This document shows, piece by piece, positions 50,942-59,109 of a DNA stretch of 64,000 nucleotides (within the stretch, counting starts at the first letter, position 1; the number at the start of each line of letters is the position of its first letter). Source of the stretch: CATOSK01 sp963665735 (GTDB taxonomy: Bacteria > Chloroflexota > Dehalococcoidia > Lucifugimonadales > UBA3495); contig OY762444.1 of NCBI GenBank assembly GCA_963665735.1, positions 1,116,001-1,180,000 on the forward strand, given 5' to 3'. The notes beneath the pieces were generated by a model. That model saw only the letters and a program-made list of their open reading frames with translations, made no database searches and was not told the origin of the DNA. Position numbers and translations under genes: made by a program.

Positions 50942-50973
50942 GCGCCCGCCGGCTGTTGCGGGTGGGCGGGCGC
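50942..50973 (+). promoter_or_regulatory. GC hairpin leader with GGCTGT loop, upstream of AlkB-like gene
   Basis: Perfect 9-bp stem GCGCCCGCC/GGCGGGCGC, loop GGCTGTTGCGGGTG. AGGTCCCGTCCCGCC follows. Start codon 44 bases after the stem, with GGAGGC before it. Confidence 0.65.
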
Positions 50974-51016
50974 AGGTCCCGTCCCGCCCGGACAATCGAC
51001 TTCCGGAGGCGCAGGC

Positions 51017-51628
51017 ATGACCACCGAATTCGCACCAATCAGCCGCCACGCGCTGGCCCCCGACCAGGGGCTCATTCACGTACCCGAGTTTCTTCCCCCC
51101 GAGCGCCAAGCCGACATCCTGGCTCGGGTGGATTCCGCCCCCTGGAACAACGACCTGGCCCGGCGCACCCAGCAGTACGGCTGGCGCTACGACTACCGGG
51201 CCAAGGCAATCACCCCGGATATGTACCTGGGCCGGCTGCCCGACTTCCTGCAGGAGCTGGCCGAGGACATCCGGGAGTTCGTACGCCACCCGGACACCGG
51301 GGAGAGGTTATTCACCCTGGTTCCCGAGCAGTGCATCGTCAACGAGTACGTGGGTTCCCAGGGCATCGCCGAGCACACCGACCACCCCGGGTTCGGCCCG
51401 GCCATCGCCACGGTCAGCCTGGTGGAGGAATGGCCGCTGGCCTTCGCGCCCCGCTACCGGGGGCAGACCCTGGACGTTCCGTTGGAGACGGGTTCCTGCC
51501 TGACCATGACCGGGCCCTCCCGCAGCAGGTGGACGCACCAGATCCGGCGGGAGCAAAGGCCGCGGAACGCCCGGCGGGTATCCTTGACCTTCCGCACGGT
51601 GCTCAATCGGGACGGCAAAAACGACTAG
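51017..51628 (+). CDS. AlkB-like 2-oxoglutarate/Fe(II) dioxygenase
   Basis: 203 residues from ATG 51017. Double-stranded beta-helix signature: H120-x-D122 in EHTDHPGFG, distal H174 in SRWTHQI, and the 2OG-binding Arg in ARRVSLTFRTV. CIVNEYVGSQGIAEH is typical of AlkB homologues that repair or demethylate nucleic acids or proteins. Substrate not decidable. The structured leader at 50942 may regulate it. Confidence 0.85.
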   Translation: MTTEFAPISRHALAPDQGLIHVPEFLPPERQADILARVDSAPWNNDLARRTQQYGWRYDYRAKAITPDMYLGRLPDFLQELAEDIREFVRHPDTGERLFTLVPEQCIVNEYVGSQGIAEHTDHPGFGPAIATVSLVEEWPLAFAPRYRGQTLDVPLETGSCLTMTGPSRSRWTHQIRREQRPRNARRVSLTFRTVLNRDGKND

Positions 51629-51629
51629 T

Positions 51630-51715
51630 GGTTAGTGGCCAGTGGTCGGTGATCAGTCCCCCCGTCTCCCAACTAACTACTATCCACTGGCCACCGGCCA
51701 ACGGCAGGAGGAACT
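51630..51715. repeat. Inverted repeat GTGGCCAGTGG/CCACTGGCCAC
   Basis: Perfect 11-bp arms at 51635-51645 and 51684-51694, in the spacer between the AlkB-like and HAD genes, ending in GGCAGGAGG of the next gene. Confidence 0.7.
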
Positions 51716-51719
51716 GAAA

Positions 51720-52334
51720 ATGGGCGCGGAGGAGTACGGACCGGAGAGCCGGGTCACGGACTGGCGGGACTCCTGGCCCGAACCCGACCTGGAATACGAC
51801 CCGGGGGGTTGCCCCCAGGTATCACACCGCTTGGAACTCCTGAACGAAATGGCCCGCTACGACGAGGAGAGCGGCGGGGACGTTACCCTGCACCTGCTCT
51901 TTCCCGATAGGAGAAATCCCGAGGGGGAGACGATGGCCCTGATGGAGCGGCGCCGGCGAGCCGCGGCGGAGGCTGCGGCGGAACCCATGGAACTGAAGGT
52001 CGTCAGCTTCGACATCGACCTGACGCTGGCCCTGCCCGGGGACAATGACGAGGGCTACGGGGGCGGCCGGATTCCGCCGGAACGTATCTCCGAACTGCAG
52101 GCCATGGGGTACGTGGTGGGGACCTGCTCCGACCGCCTGCCCTCGGAGCAGTCGGGACTCATGGAAAGCCTGGGAATCCGGCCCCACTTCCGCATCCCCA
52201 AGGAGATGCTGTCCCTGGCCGGTGAACTGCTGGCGGGCGCCGAACTGACCCACGTGGGCGACGACGACCGCAGGGACCGCCGGATAGCGGAACGAGCCGG
52301 CTGGAAGCACCTGTGTCCCCACGAGTTCGAGTGA
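51720..52334 (+). CDS. HAD-superfamily hydrolase-like protein
   Basis: 204 residues. N-terminal 85 residues unknown. Then HAD motifs: VSFDIDLTLALPG (D98-x-D100), a Thr/Cys-type VVGTCSDRLP, and HVGDDDRRDRRIAERAGW near 180. Acts on a phosphate ester or phosphorylated end; in this setting a nucleic-acid 3'-phosphatase or nucleotidase is possible. Substrate unknown. Confidence 0.8.
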   Translation: MGAEEYGPESRVTDWRDSWPEPDLEYDPGGCPQVSHRLELLNEMARYDEESGGDVTLHLLFPDRRNPEGETMALMERRRRAAAEAAAEPMELKVVSFDIDLTLALPGDNDEGYGGGRIPPERISELQAMGYVVGTCSDRLPSEQSGLMESLGIRPHFRIPKEMLSLAGELLAGAELTHVGDDDRRDRRIAERAGWKHLCPHEFE

Positions 52335-52389
52335 TTGTCAACCGGACTCGTGCAACAGCCATCAGAACCAACCTGTGGAGGCGCAGAAA

Positions 52390-52779
52390 GTGGAAACCAT
52401 AACCCGGGAACTGGAACGAGCCAAGGTTTCCGGCGCCGCAGAACGCCTGGACGCCTTGGCCGACCTGATCGAGCGCGAACCCCTCCGGTGGACCCGCGGC
52501 AGTTTCTATGTTGACGCCGACGGCGAGCCCACCGACGACCGGCGGTCGGCCTGCCGAGCCTGCCTGGTGGGAATGGCCCGGATCGCCTGGGAATCCGACC
52601 TTTTCGTGGAGGAGGGCGTCCCCGCCAACATCCTGAAACAGGCATTCTTCGGGAGAGACGAAAAAGCCAGCCTTGGCGGTGTCGTGTCCATCAACGACGG
52701 CCCCGATATGACTTCCGAGACAGCAGTCCGGGTCCTGCGCCACGCCGCGAACATCGCCCGGAGGGAGTTGGCCGGTTGA
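52390..52779 (+). CDS. DUF6197-like small protein (family A, copy 14)
   Basis: 129 residues from GTG 52390, which has GGAGGCGCAG ahead; GTG 52375 would sit on it. Motifs: LRWTRGSFYVDADG, CRACLVGMARIAW, SINDGPDMTSETAVRVLRHAA. Confidence 0.78.
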   Translation: METITRELERAKVSGAAERLDALADLIEREPLRWTRGSFYVDADGEPTDDRRSACRACLVGMARIAWESDLFVEEGVPANILKQAFFGRDEKASLGGVVSINDGPDMTSETAVRVLRHAANIARRELAG

Positions 52780-52794
52780 CCCCCAGGACCCGCA

Positions 52795-52875
52795 AGGATT
52801 TGAGGGGGTTTCGACCCCACCTCCCGGCACTGGCACACGGCCACTGTCCACTAACCACTAACCACCGGCCACTGT
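52795..52875. repeat. GATTTGAGGGGG element plus CCACTAACCACC tract
   Basis: GGATTTGAGGGGGTTTCGAC then CACGGCCACTGTCCACTAAC and CACCGGCCACTG. Two repeat classes side by side, leading into the hairpin at 52880. Confidence 0.6.
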
Positions 52876-52879
52876 CCCA

Positions 52880-52911
52880 TCGCCCGCCGGCTGTGGCGGT
52901 GGGGCGGGCGA
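52880..52911 (+). promoter_or_regulatory. GC hairpin leader with GGCTGT loop, upstream of SLOG gene
   Basis: Perfect 9-bp stem TCGCCCGCC/GGCGGGCGA, loop GGCTGTGGCGGTGG. Then AAGTTCCCGTTCCGCC and a second stem GTTCCG/CGGAAC. ATG 52954 is 43 bases on. The outer closing pair is T-A here and G-C at 50942. Confidence 0.65.
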
Positions 52912-52953
52912 AAGTTCCCGTTCCGCCGACAACGGAACTGCGGGAGCGGAACC

Positions 52954-53307
52954 ATGAGCGCAGGAGAGAAAATCATTGTCTGCGGCGGCAGGGACTTCGC
53001 GGACCGGGCGCTGCTGGAACTGGCCCTGGACCGGCAGATCCGGGAACGGGGCATCAGCGAACTGCACCACGGCGACGCCCGGGGAGCCGACCGCCTGGCG
53101 GGGAAATACGCCCGGCGCAACGGCATCCCCGAGGTGAAGCACCCCGCCGACTGGAGCCGGGACGGGAGAGCCGCCGGATTCCGCCGCAACACGCGGATGC
53201 TGGAGCAAGTCCGGCCGGACCGGGTTATAGCCATGCCCGGCGGGAGCGGGACCGAGCACATGGTGAAGCTGGCCCGGCGGGCCGGAGTGCCGGTGACCCG
53301 GGCCTGA
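52954..53307 (+). CDS. SLOG/YspA-like (DUF2493) nucleotide-binding protein
   Basis: 117 residues. VCGGRDFAD, HHGDARGADRLAGKYAR, PADWSRDGRAAGFRRNTRML, VIAMPGGSGTEHMVKLA are the DUF2493 signature. The SLOG superfamily binds nucleotide-derived ligands and is linked to NAD or ADP-ribose signalling and defence. Specific role here unknown. Confidence 0.88.
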   Translation: MSAGEKIIVCGGRDFADRALLELALDRQIRERGISELHHGDARGADRLAGKYARRNGIPEVKHPADWSRDGRAAGFRRNTRMLEQVRPDRVIAMPGGSGTEHMVKLARRAGVPVTRA

Positions 53308-53413
53308 TTACCAAACCGCCCCACCGCAGAACCGCTCCACCCACCGCGCGGTCCAATCCCCGGGCCTTATGGCCCGGGGGGAGGACGTCATCTCCAGGAA
53401 GGACACGAGAGAT

Positions 53414-53923
53414 ATGTCCGAAGAAAAGACAACCCAACGATTGCCGGCCTTCCAGCACCTGCGGGTGATTCCCTGGGATCCCGAGTTCCACTGGACAGGG
53501 ATCGCGGGAGAATGCGCCGACCACATCAACCGCCCCCACGAGGACTATCCCCGGCGGGTGATCGACACCGTGAAGGCGATGATCGAGAGCGACCTGTCGG
53601 ACGTTCCCACCGCGGAGGACCTGCTCCGGATCCACGAAACCGTCTTCCACGACGCCGACCACGCCGGGGCCTGGCGGGACTGTTGGGTGCGGGTGGTTCT
53701 TCACGTTCCCCCCGAACCGGACCGGATTCCGGCGCTGATGGAGGAACTGGAAGCGACCTACCGGGGCCGCATGGACACCGTGGAGAACATCCAGGCGTGG
53801 TACTCGGATTTCGAGACGATACACCCTTTCAAGGACGGCAACGGAAGGGTCGGCGGAGTCGTCGCCGCGATGCTCTCCCATCGTCTCCACCCGGAACGGG
53901 GATTTTTGACCCCGGGGCAGTAG
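53414..53923 (+). CDS. Fic-domain protein
   Basis: 169 residues from ATG 53414. Active-site loop TIHPFKDGNGRVGGVVAAML (His137). Fic enzymes attach AMP or other nucleotides to proteins. The canonical motif ends R-x-x-R; here it is GNGR-V-G-G, so the last Arg is lost. Upstream helices (EDLLRIHETVFHDADHAGAWRD) fit the fold. ATG 53369 is an alternative. Downstream no antitoxin gene seen. Confidence 0.87.
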   Translation: MSEEKTTQRLPAFQHLRVIPWDPEFHWTGIAGECADHINRPHEDYPRRVIDTVKAMIESDLSDVPTAEDLLRIHETVFHDADHAGAWRDCWVRVVLHVPPEPDRIPALMEELEATYRGRMDTVENIQAWYSDFETIHPFKDGNGRVGGVVAAMLSHRLHPERGFLTPGQ

Positions 53924-53928
53924 GGGAT

Positions 53929-53960
53929 TGATTGAAAGGGGCTCCGCCTCCGCCCCTGAA
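53929..53960. repeat. GATTGAAAGGGGCTCCG element
   Basis: GATTGATTGAAAGGGGCTCC then GCCTCCGCCCC, just after the Fic stop, followed by CCAACCACTGGCCACC. Confidence 0.6.
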
Positions 53961-54010
53961 CTACTGGCTCCTGAACACCAACCACTGGCCACCGCTTCCT
54001 ACGATGCGTT

Positions 54011-54029
54011 GCCCCGGCTGTTGCGGGGC
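54011..54029 (+). promoter_or_regulatory. GC hairpin with GGCTGT
   Basis: GCCCCG-GCTGTTG-CGGGGC, then GCGGGCGCCGAAGGCC. 50 bases on is ATG 54079 with GGGGAGGTG ahead, opening a frame of only 17 codons. The element may be an orphan whose gene decayed. Confidence 0.5.
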
Positions 54030-54078
54030 GGGCGCCGAAGGCCTCCCCCGGGAGCGCCGAAAGGGGAGGTGAACTCCC

Positions 54079-54132
54079 ATGCCGGAACATGAGATTGAAT
54101 CCCAGACTCACCTTCCCAGCCAAACCGGATAA
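54079..54132 (+). CDS. 17-codon ORF behind a structured leader
   Basis: ATG with AGGGGAGGTG, ending TAA 54130. Too short to judge; could be a gene remnant or leader peptide. Confidence 0.25.
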   Translation: MPEHEIESQTHLPSQTG

Positions 54133-54893
54133 AATCAAGAGCTTTCCGCATCGGGGTTACCGGTGAAGGTGTAACTGGCTGTCTTTCCGACTACACCCGA
54201 AGCAAGGGTTGCCAAGTCCCCGCCCTGCGAACAGGGGCATTCCCTGCGGAAATCTGTTGTTTGAGCGACCAAGCGCCAATTTTTCGCTGAGTCCGTAGCC
54301 ATGTGGCGCCTTTCGGCATTTCCTCTCCTTCCTGATAACTACGGCCTCCCCCGGTTAGGAGCAGGACTCTTTCCTGTCTACATATCCGATTTCCCGGTTC
54401 TTCCGCATTTTTGGCGAAGGTGACTGGAAACCGGCGAAGGCAGTCAAGACACCGTAGAATGACGGCTATCCGGCGCGCCGGTTCAATACCCGAATTCGCT
54501 TAATGGTTGGGATCCTGTCCAATGTTCATCAATAATGCGGAAGGGCAGATTTCCCGGGTCCACCTCAGCGCCCAATGGTTCCCGGCAAGTATACCGTATC
54601 GAGGCGCTTTCAGAACGCCTAAAGCGAATGGGCAAGCAGGAGATAGCGGTGATCCGGCGGAACATGGAATACCCGAGGACCACTTCCCAGGGATTCCGCT
54701 TTACGTGTTCTCGATAGACCGTCATATCAACGCCATTGAACCGGCTGGCACGGACCCAGACGCCGGTTATCCGTGCCCCCTGCCTCAATTGGGAACCGTG
54801 CAAGTGTCGATGGCCGCCAATTGCAACCGTTCGGAATCAAGGCGTGGGAGGTGCCTCTGACCTTCTCCACACAGTTGACCTTCAACCGGACCA
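54133..54893. other. Spacer without a supported gene
   Basis: 760 bases. Frames of 60-117 codons occur on both strands near 54.5-54.86 kb, but they overlap each other, lack ribosome sites and show no domain. A TAGAAT at 54455 could be a promoter. Possibly a decayed gene before the transporter. Confidence 0.4.
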
Positions 54894-55751
54894 TTAACCG
54901 GAATATCGCGGGTCGATCAAGTCCCGAATCCCATCTCCCAACAGGTTGAATCCCAGGACTGTCACGCTGATCATGGCGCCCGGGTAGATCATGAGTTGGG
55001 GTTGGCTCTGGAAAAACAAGCGCCCTTGATTCAGCATGGAACCCCATTCAGCGGTGGGGGGTTGCACTCCGAGTCCGAGAAAGTTCAACCCTGCCAGGGC
55101 CAGGATGAGTGTCCCCATTTCCAGTGACCCCAAAACGATGACGGGAGAGATCATGTTCGGGACGATATGGCGTAGCAGTATTCTGGTACGGCTGCAACCA
55201 ACTGCCAGGGCGGACTCCACGAAGGGCTTTTCACGCGTTTCCAGGACGAGGCCGCGCACCAGGCGAGCATATCCGGCCCACGCGACAAGGACAAGGCTCA
55301 CTATGACGTTCTCCAGACCGGGGCCCAAAACTCCAACTATCGCCAGCGCCAATATGATCCCCGGGAACGCCAGTATCGTGTCGACCACCCGCATCGCCAG
55401 GTCGTCCGCCAGACCGCCGACATACCCCGCCACTGCGCCGACAAACACGGCGATGGCGACAATAAACACGGTCGCCAATGCCGCCATTCCGATGGACAGC
55501 CTTGCGCCGTGGAGCAGCCTGCTCAAAAGGTCACGTCCCAGGTTGTCGGTGCCCAGAAGGAACTCCGGGCCCGGTGATTGCAGACGGCTCCCTCTGAACT
55601 GAGTGTCCGGGTCGTAGGGCGCTAGCATTGGCCCGAGCACGCCGATGCCCACCATTACGGTCACTATCACGAGACCCACGATGGCGGCGCGGTTTCGTCT
55701 CAGCAGGCGCGGGAAACGCCTGCCCCGAAACTTCGATGGAGAATCCATCAT
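54894..55751 (-). CDS. Peptide/metal ABC transporter permease (DppC/NikC type)
   Basis: 285 residues, six membrane helices, and the EAA loop RTRILLRHIVPNMISPVIVLGSLEMG. N-terminal soluble GPMLAPYDPD and FLLGTDNLGRDLLSRLLHGARLS are hallmarks of DppC. Overlaps the stop/start of the upstream permease (ATGA). No ATPase gene follows within the window's minus strand; it must lie elsewhere. Confidence 0.93.
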   Translation of the reverse strand: MMDSPSKFRGRRFPRLLRRNRAAIVGLVIVTVMVGIGVLGPMLAPYDPDTQFRGSRLQSPGPEFLLGTDNLGRDLLSRLLHGARLSIGMAALATVFIVAIAVFVGAVAGYVGGLADDLAMRVVDTILAFPGIILALAIVGVLGPGLENVIVSLVLVAWAGYARLVRGLVLETREKPFVESALAVGCSRTRILLRHIVPNMISPVIVLGSLEMGTLILALAGLNFLGLGVQPPTAEWGSMLNQGRLFFQSQPQLMIYPGAMISVTVLGFNLLGDGIRDLIDPRYSG

Positions 55752-56674
55752 CTCCGGCGGTCCTCAGGACCGCCGGCAAGCCGGATTCTCGGGTCTATCC
55801 ATGTGTACGAAACATCGACCACCAGATTGACCAGCACGAACACGGTGCCGGCAAAGAGCACGAACCCTTGAATTACCGGGTAGTCCCGGAAGGATATGGC
55901 CTCAATCATCATCCTCCCCAGCCCGGGCCAAGCGAACACCGTCTCGATGACTATGGCCCCGGACAGAAGGAATCCAAGCATGGTTCCCATGACGGTGACC
56001 AGCGGAATCAGGGCATTTCGCAAGGCGTGTACCAGTATGACCCGCCTCTCGGGCAGCCCCTTGGACCGAGCCACACGCATATACTCGTTGCCCATCGCCT
56101 CCAGCATGGACGAACGGAGCAGCCGGCTGAGCAGTGCTACCCCGCTCAATCCCAGGGTCGTGCAGGGGAGAACCAGGTGCAGCCAGGAACCCGATCCGGC
56201 TACCGGCAGCCAGTGTAGGTGAACGGCGAAAACGAGGATGAGCAGGTAGGCCAGCCAGTAGGAAGGTATGGCGGCGCCGATCAGGCTGAACAGGCGGGCC
56301 GTCAGGTCAAGCGGCGAGTCCTGCCGCACGGCGGCCAGGACACCGAGGGGCAGGGCGATAACCAGCGCGACCATCACTCCACCGATGGCCAGCATGAGAG
56401 TGGCCCAAAGCCGGGATGTCAACTGGCTCCAAACCGGGCTCCCGGTCCGGTACGAAGTGCCCAGGTCGCCGCTGAGAGCCCGGTAGGTCCACCGGCCATA
56501 GCGCAGGAGGAAAGGGTCGTTCAGACCGATCTCTTCGCGCAGCCGGTCCAGCGCGGCCTGGTCCGTAGGAGGCTCGCCGAAGGTCTGATAGTAGATCGCC
56601 TCAGCCGGATCACCGGGCGCTACGGCTCCCAGAGTGAATGCCAGGAGAGTAATGGCAAACCATACGGGCAACAA
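55748..56674 (-). CDS. Peptide/metal ABC transporter permease (DppB/NikB type)
   Basis: 308 residues as called from TTG 56674. The frame continues upstream without a stop as FYLARRLLSLLPVWFAITLLAF, a normal DppB start, so the true N-terminus is about 12-15 residues earlier. A GGAGGA lies before it but the codon at the right spacing is ATC, not ATG. Other DppB features: GDPAEAIYYQTFGEPP, LGLNDPF-like segment, GDLGTSYRTGSPV and the EAA loop. Confidence 0.9.
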   Translation of the reverse strand: MLPVWFAITLLAFTLGAVAPGDPAEAIYYQTFGEPPTDQAALDRLREEIGLNDPFLLRYGRWTYRALSGDLGTSYRTGSPVWSQLTSRLWATLMLAIGGVMVALVIALPLGVLAAVRQDSPLDLTARLFSLIGAAIPSYWLAYLLILVFAVHLHWLPVAGSGSWLHLVLPCTTLGLSGVALLSRLLRSSMLEAMGNEYMRVARSKGLPERRVILVHALRNALIPLVTVMGTMLGFLLSGAIVIETVFAWPGLGRMMIEAISFRDYPVIQGFVLFAGTVFVLVNLVVDVSYTWIDPRIRLAGGPEDRRR

Positions 56675-56818
56675 CGAGAGCAGTCTGCGTGCAAGGTAGA
56701 AGTGCAGGCCGATACTTGTCCTCCTGTTTTAAGCTGGCGATGCGGTAGTGAGAGGCGGCCTGGTCCGTATGACCGCCTCCTGACCCTTGAACCAACTACT
56801 CCCGCCGGTTCGAAGTGA

Positions 56819-58513
56819 TCATCGGTTGACCGAGAGAGAGTCCCACCTTACGTGTAGTCGTACCGGGTGAGGGTCGAAGTCCCTCACATGGTCCCGGGCC
56901 GCGTAGATTCGCGTTATGCCAACAAGGGGAATCAATGACCGCGCCTCGTCCACCAGGACGTGTATGGCGTTGGCCCGGTGCATCGCCGCCTGGTCGGTGG
57001 TGAGAGCGCCGTTGCAGGCGTCAATTTCATCATCGTACTCCGGCCAGCCCAGGGGGCCGGGCCCGAAGCCCCTGGCGTAGGACCCAGGCTTTTCGTACCG
57101 GGAGTAGAACAGGCTGGCCAGGAAACACGCGGATGGACTGTTCTGGTTCCCGATCTCCAGGAAAAGGTCTCCCTGCTTGTCGCTGAGCAGGGCCGAGTAC
57201 GCAGCGTTGTCGGGGACGTTGGTGACCTTGAGGTCTATCCCGACCTGCCGCAGTTGGGCCTGGATGACCTCCGCAGTCTGGCCGTTCTCCGGCCCTGCGG
57301 GGAACCCGTTAATGAACTCCAGGGTCAGCTCCCGCCCTTCCTTCTCACGGATGCCGTCGCCGTCCGAGTCCGTCCAACCGGCCTCTGCCAACAACGCTTC
57401 AGCCCGGTTGGGATCGAATTCATAGCCCGCGATCCGGCCGGCATATTGGCCCAGGACCCCCGGCGGGCTGAAGAGCTGGCTTGCGGCGGCATAGCCGTCG
57501 AATGAGACTTCCAGGACGGCTTGGCGGTCAATGGCGTGGCCGAGCGCTTCCCGCACCAGGATGTCCTGGGTCAGGACGTGCGGTTCCTCTCCCGTGAGGA
57601 GCACCATGATGTATTGGCTGGCGCTGACGCCGGTCGGCAGGACCCGGATATCGCTCATACTCTTGAGAAGCGACGTTGCTTCGGGCGGCACGTCGAAGAT
57701 CACGTCGACGTCTCCGGCTTGAATCGCGAGGATGCGCGTGTTCGGGTCCGGCATGAAGCGGTGTTCAATCCGGTCCACCCGGGGGACTGTTCCCCAGTAC
57801 TCGGCGTTCTTCTCAACGGCGATGTGGTCATCCTCAATATATTCGACAAGTTTGAAGGGACCGGAGCCTGAATGGTCCCCGTTGAGAGGGTCGGAACCCG
57901 GAGTCCGTATTCCGTAGCTCGAGTGAGACAGCTCCTCGGGCAGCCGCAGATGAGGCCTAACGGGGGTGATGTCCACGGTGAAGTCATCAACCGCCGAAGC
58001 CGAGGTCTCGTCGATCCTCAACCGGTTTCCGCCCGCGCCTTGGGACCAGTATTTCTGCACCATCTCGACCACGCCGTGGGCGGTGAAGGGCTGGCCGTCA
58101 TGGAATGTCACGCCTTCCCGCAAACGAAAGCGCCAGGCCCCGGTCTCTCCCATGTACTCCCAGGAATCCGCCAGCATCGGCTGTAGTTGGAAGTCGTGGT
58201 CCACCAGGAACAACTGGTCAAATACGTTGACGTTGAGGGGGAACATACCGATGTTCAGGCGGCTCATGTCCGTTGCGTCATTCTTGTAGGTGTCGGCGAC
58301 TGCGCCCACTCTCAGCTCAACCGGCTCGCTCTCCATGCCGGGGTTCGGTACAGGCGTGGGTTGAGCCAGAGGCTCCGGGGTCCCCGCCGGTTCGGAGTGG
58401 GCTGGCGCCGTTGGGTCGGGTGCGGTATCAGGTTGCTGTGCGCCGGCGCAGGCCAGGGTCCACATGGCTATGGTCACCAGCATCACGCCGAAGAATCGTC
58501 CGGTAAGTCTCAT
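56819..58513 (-). CDS. ABC transporter solute-binding lipoprotein (SBP family 5)
   Basis: 564 residues. Signal with lipobox TLAC at Cys22, then a Pro/Thr linker and the SBP_bac_5 fold: YKNDATDMSRLNIG, WRFRLREGVTFHDGQPFTAHGV, HAIDRQAVLEVSF. Captures peptides, nickel or cobalt chelates outside the cell. Upstream cobalamin riboswitch points to cobalt or corrinoid-related uptake, as predicted for B12-regulated Opp/Nik-like systems. A 144-base spacer separates it from the permease. Confidence 0.92.
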   Translation of the reverse strand: MRLTGRFFGVMLVTIAMWTLACAGAQQPDTAPDPTAPAHSEPAGTPEPLAQPTPVPNPGMESEPVELRVGAVADTYKNDATDMSRLNIGMFPLNVNVFDQLFLVDHDFQLQPMLADSWEYMGETGAWRFRLREGVTFHDGQPFTAHGVVEMVQKYWSQGAGGNRLRIDETSASAVDDFTVDITPVRPHLRLPEELSHSSYGIRTPGSDPLNGDHSGSGPFKLVEYIEDDHIAVEKNAEYWGTVPRVDRIEHRFMPDPNTRILAIQAGDVDVIFDVPPEATSLLKSMSDIRVLPTGVSASQYIMVLLTGEEPHVLTQDILVREALGHAIDRQAVLEVSFDGYAAASQLFSPPGVLGQYAGRIAGYEFDPNRAEALLAEAGWTDSDGDGIREKEGRELTLEFINGFPAGPENGQTAEVIQAQLRQVGIDLKVTNVPDNAAYSALLSDKQGDLFLEIGNQNSPSACFLASLFYSRYEKPGSYARGFGPGPLGWPEYDDEIDACNGALTTDQAAMHRANAIHVLVDEARSLIPLVGITRIYAARDHVRDFDPHPVRLHVRWDSLSVNR

Positions 58514-58621
58514 TGTGCTGCTCCTTATCCACTGTGTGTCGACCGGATTTCCGTCCCTGTTGGGAAATTAGTGACGCCGGGACTGTTCCAGGCCGGCCGG
58601 GCGAGTCCCGGCTGAGGCAAC

Positions 58622-58650
58622 AAAAAACCCCGGCATCTACTCTGCCGGGG
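58622..58650 (-). terminator. Terminator between riboswitch and transporter
   Basis: Minus strand: CCCCGGC-AGAGTAGAT-GCCGGGG followed by TTTTTTG. Perfect 7-bp stem and U-run; the likely expression platform of the riboswitch. Confidence 0.85.
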
Positions 58651-58744
58651 TGCGATTCGTTCTCTAGCCTCGGGGCCTCCTGCAATATGCTGCCGGGGGT
58701 CCGATGGGCCATCCTCTGTTTGGCGCAGAGTAGTGCTCCACCTT

Positions 58745-58910
58745 CCCGGGCAGGTCTCCTGGCTTACGGATCATCATCTGGCCGACACCTTCCCATCCAC
58801 CGAAGTGAACAGTGGCTTTCGTCGTCCGACTCCCCGAATACAGTGGCGCAACCGCGGCGGATTCACACCGCCTTCCCTATTAAACCGTGTTGGTGCCCCG
58901 GGGGGTGCCG
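58745..58910 (-). promoter_or_regulatory. Cobalamin (adenosylcobalamin) riboswitch
   Basis: Read on the minus strand: GGTGCC-type start, GGGAAGGCGGTGTGAATCCG, GCGCCACTGT, GCCACTG, GGGAAGGTG, GATGATCCGTAAGCCAGGAG, ACCTGCC. These are the conserved blocks of the class I B12 riboswitch, including the B12 box GCCAGGAGACCTGCC. It lies between the promoter and terminator of the transporter operon, so B12 would switch the operon off. Confidence 0.95.
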
Positions 58911-58941
58911 TTCAGTTGTTAAAAAACATCCACTGCCGTCA

Positions 58942-58970
58942 ATTATGGTACAGAGTATCAGGGTTGTCAA
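58942..58970 (-). promoter_or_regulatory. Promoter for the riboswitch-transporter operon
   Basis: Minus strand TTGACA, 17 bases, CATAAT (58970 to 58942). Start would be about 25 bases before the riboswitch. Best promoter in the window. Confidence 0.8.
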
Positions 58971-59109
58971 TGATCCCGGTGGGGCCAGTTCTAACCCAAC
59001 CTGTGACGTCGGTCTCATTTCCGGCGGCGCGGTCAAGAGCAGTCATGTGGGCCAAGGGGCGCTCACCTCAAAGGACGCAGCCCACCCGGCGATACCGGAA
59101 CTCCATCCG

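Noticed and set aside
54483..54860. Overlapping 60-117 codon frames before the transporter
   Set aside because: Three mutually exclusive frames, no ribosome site, no recognisable motif.
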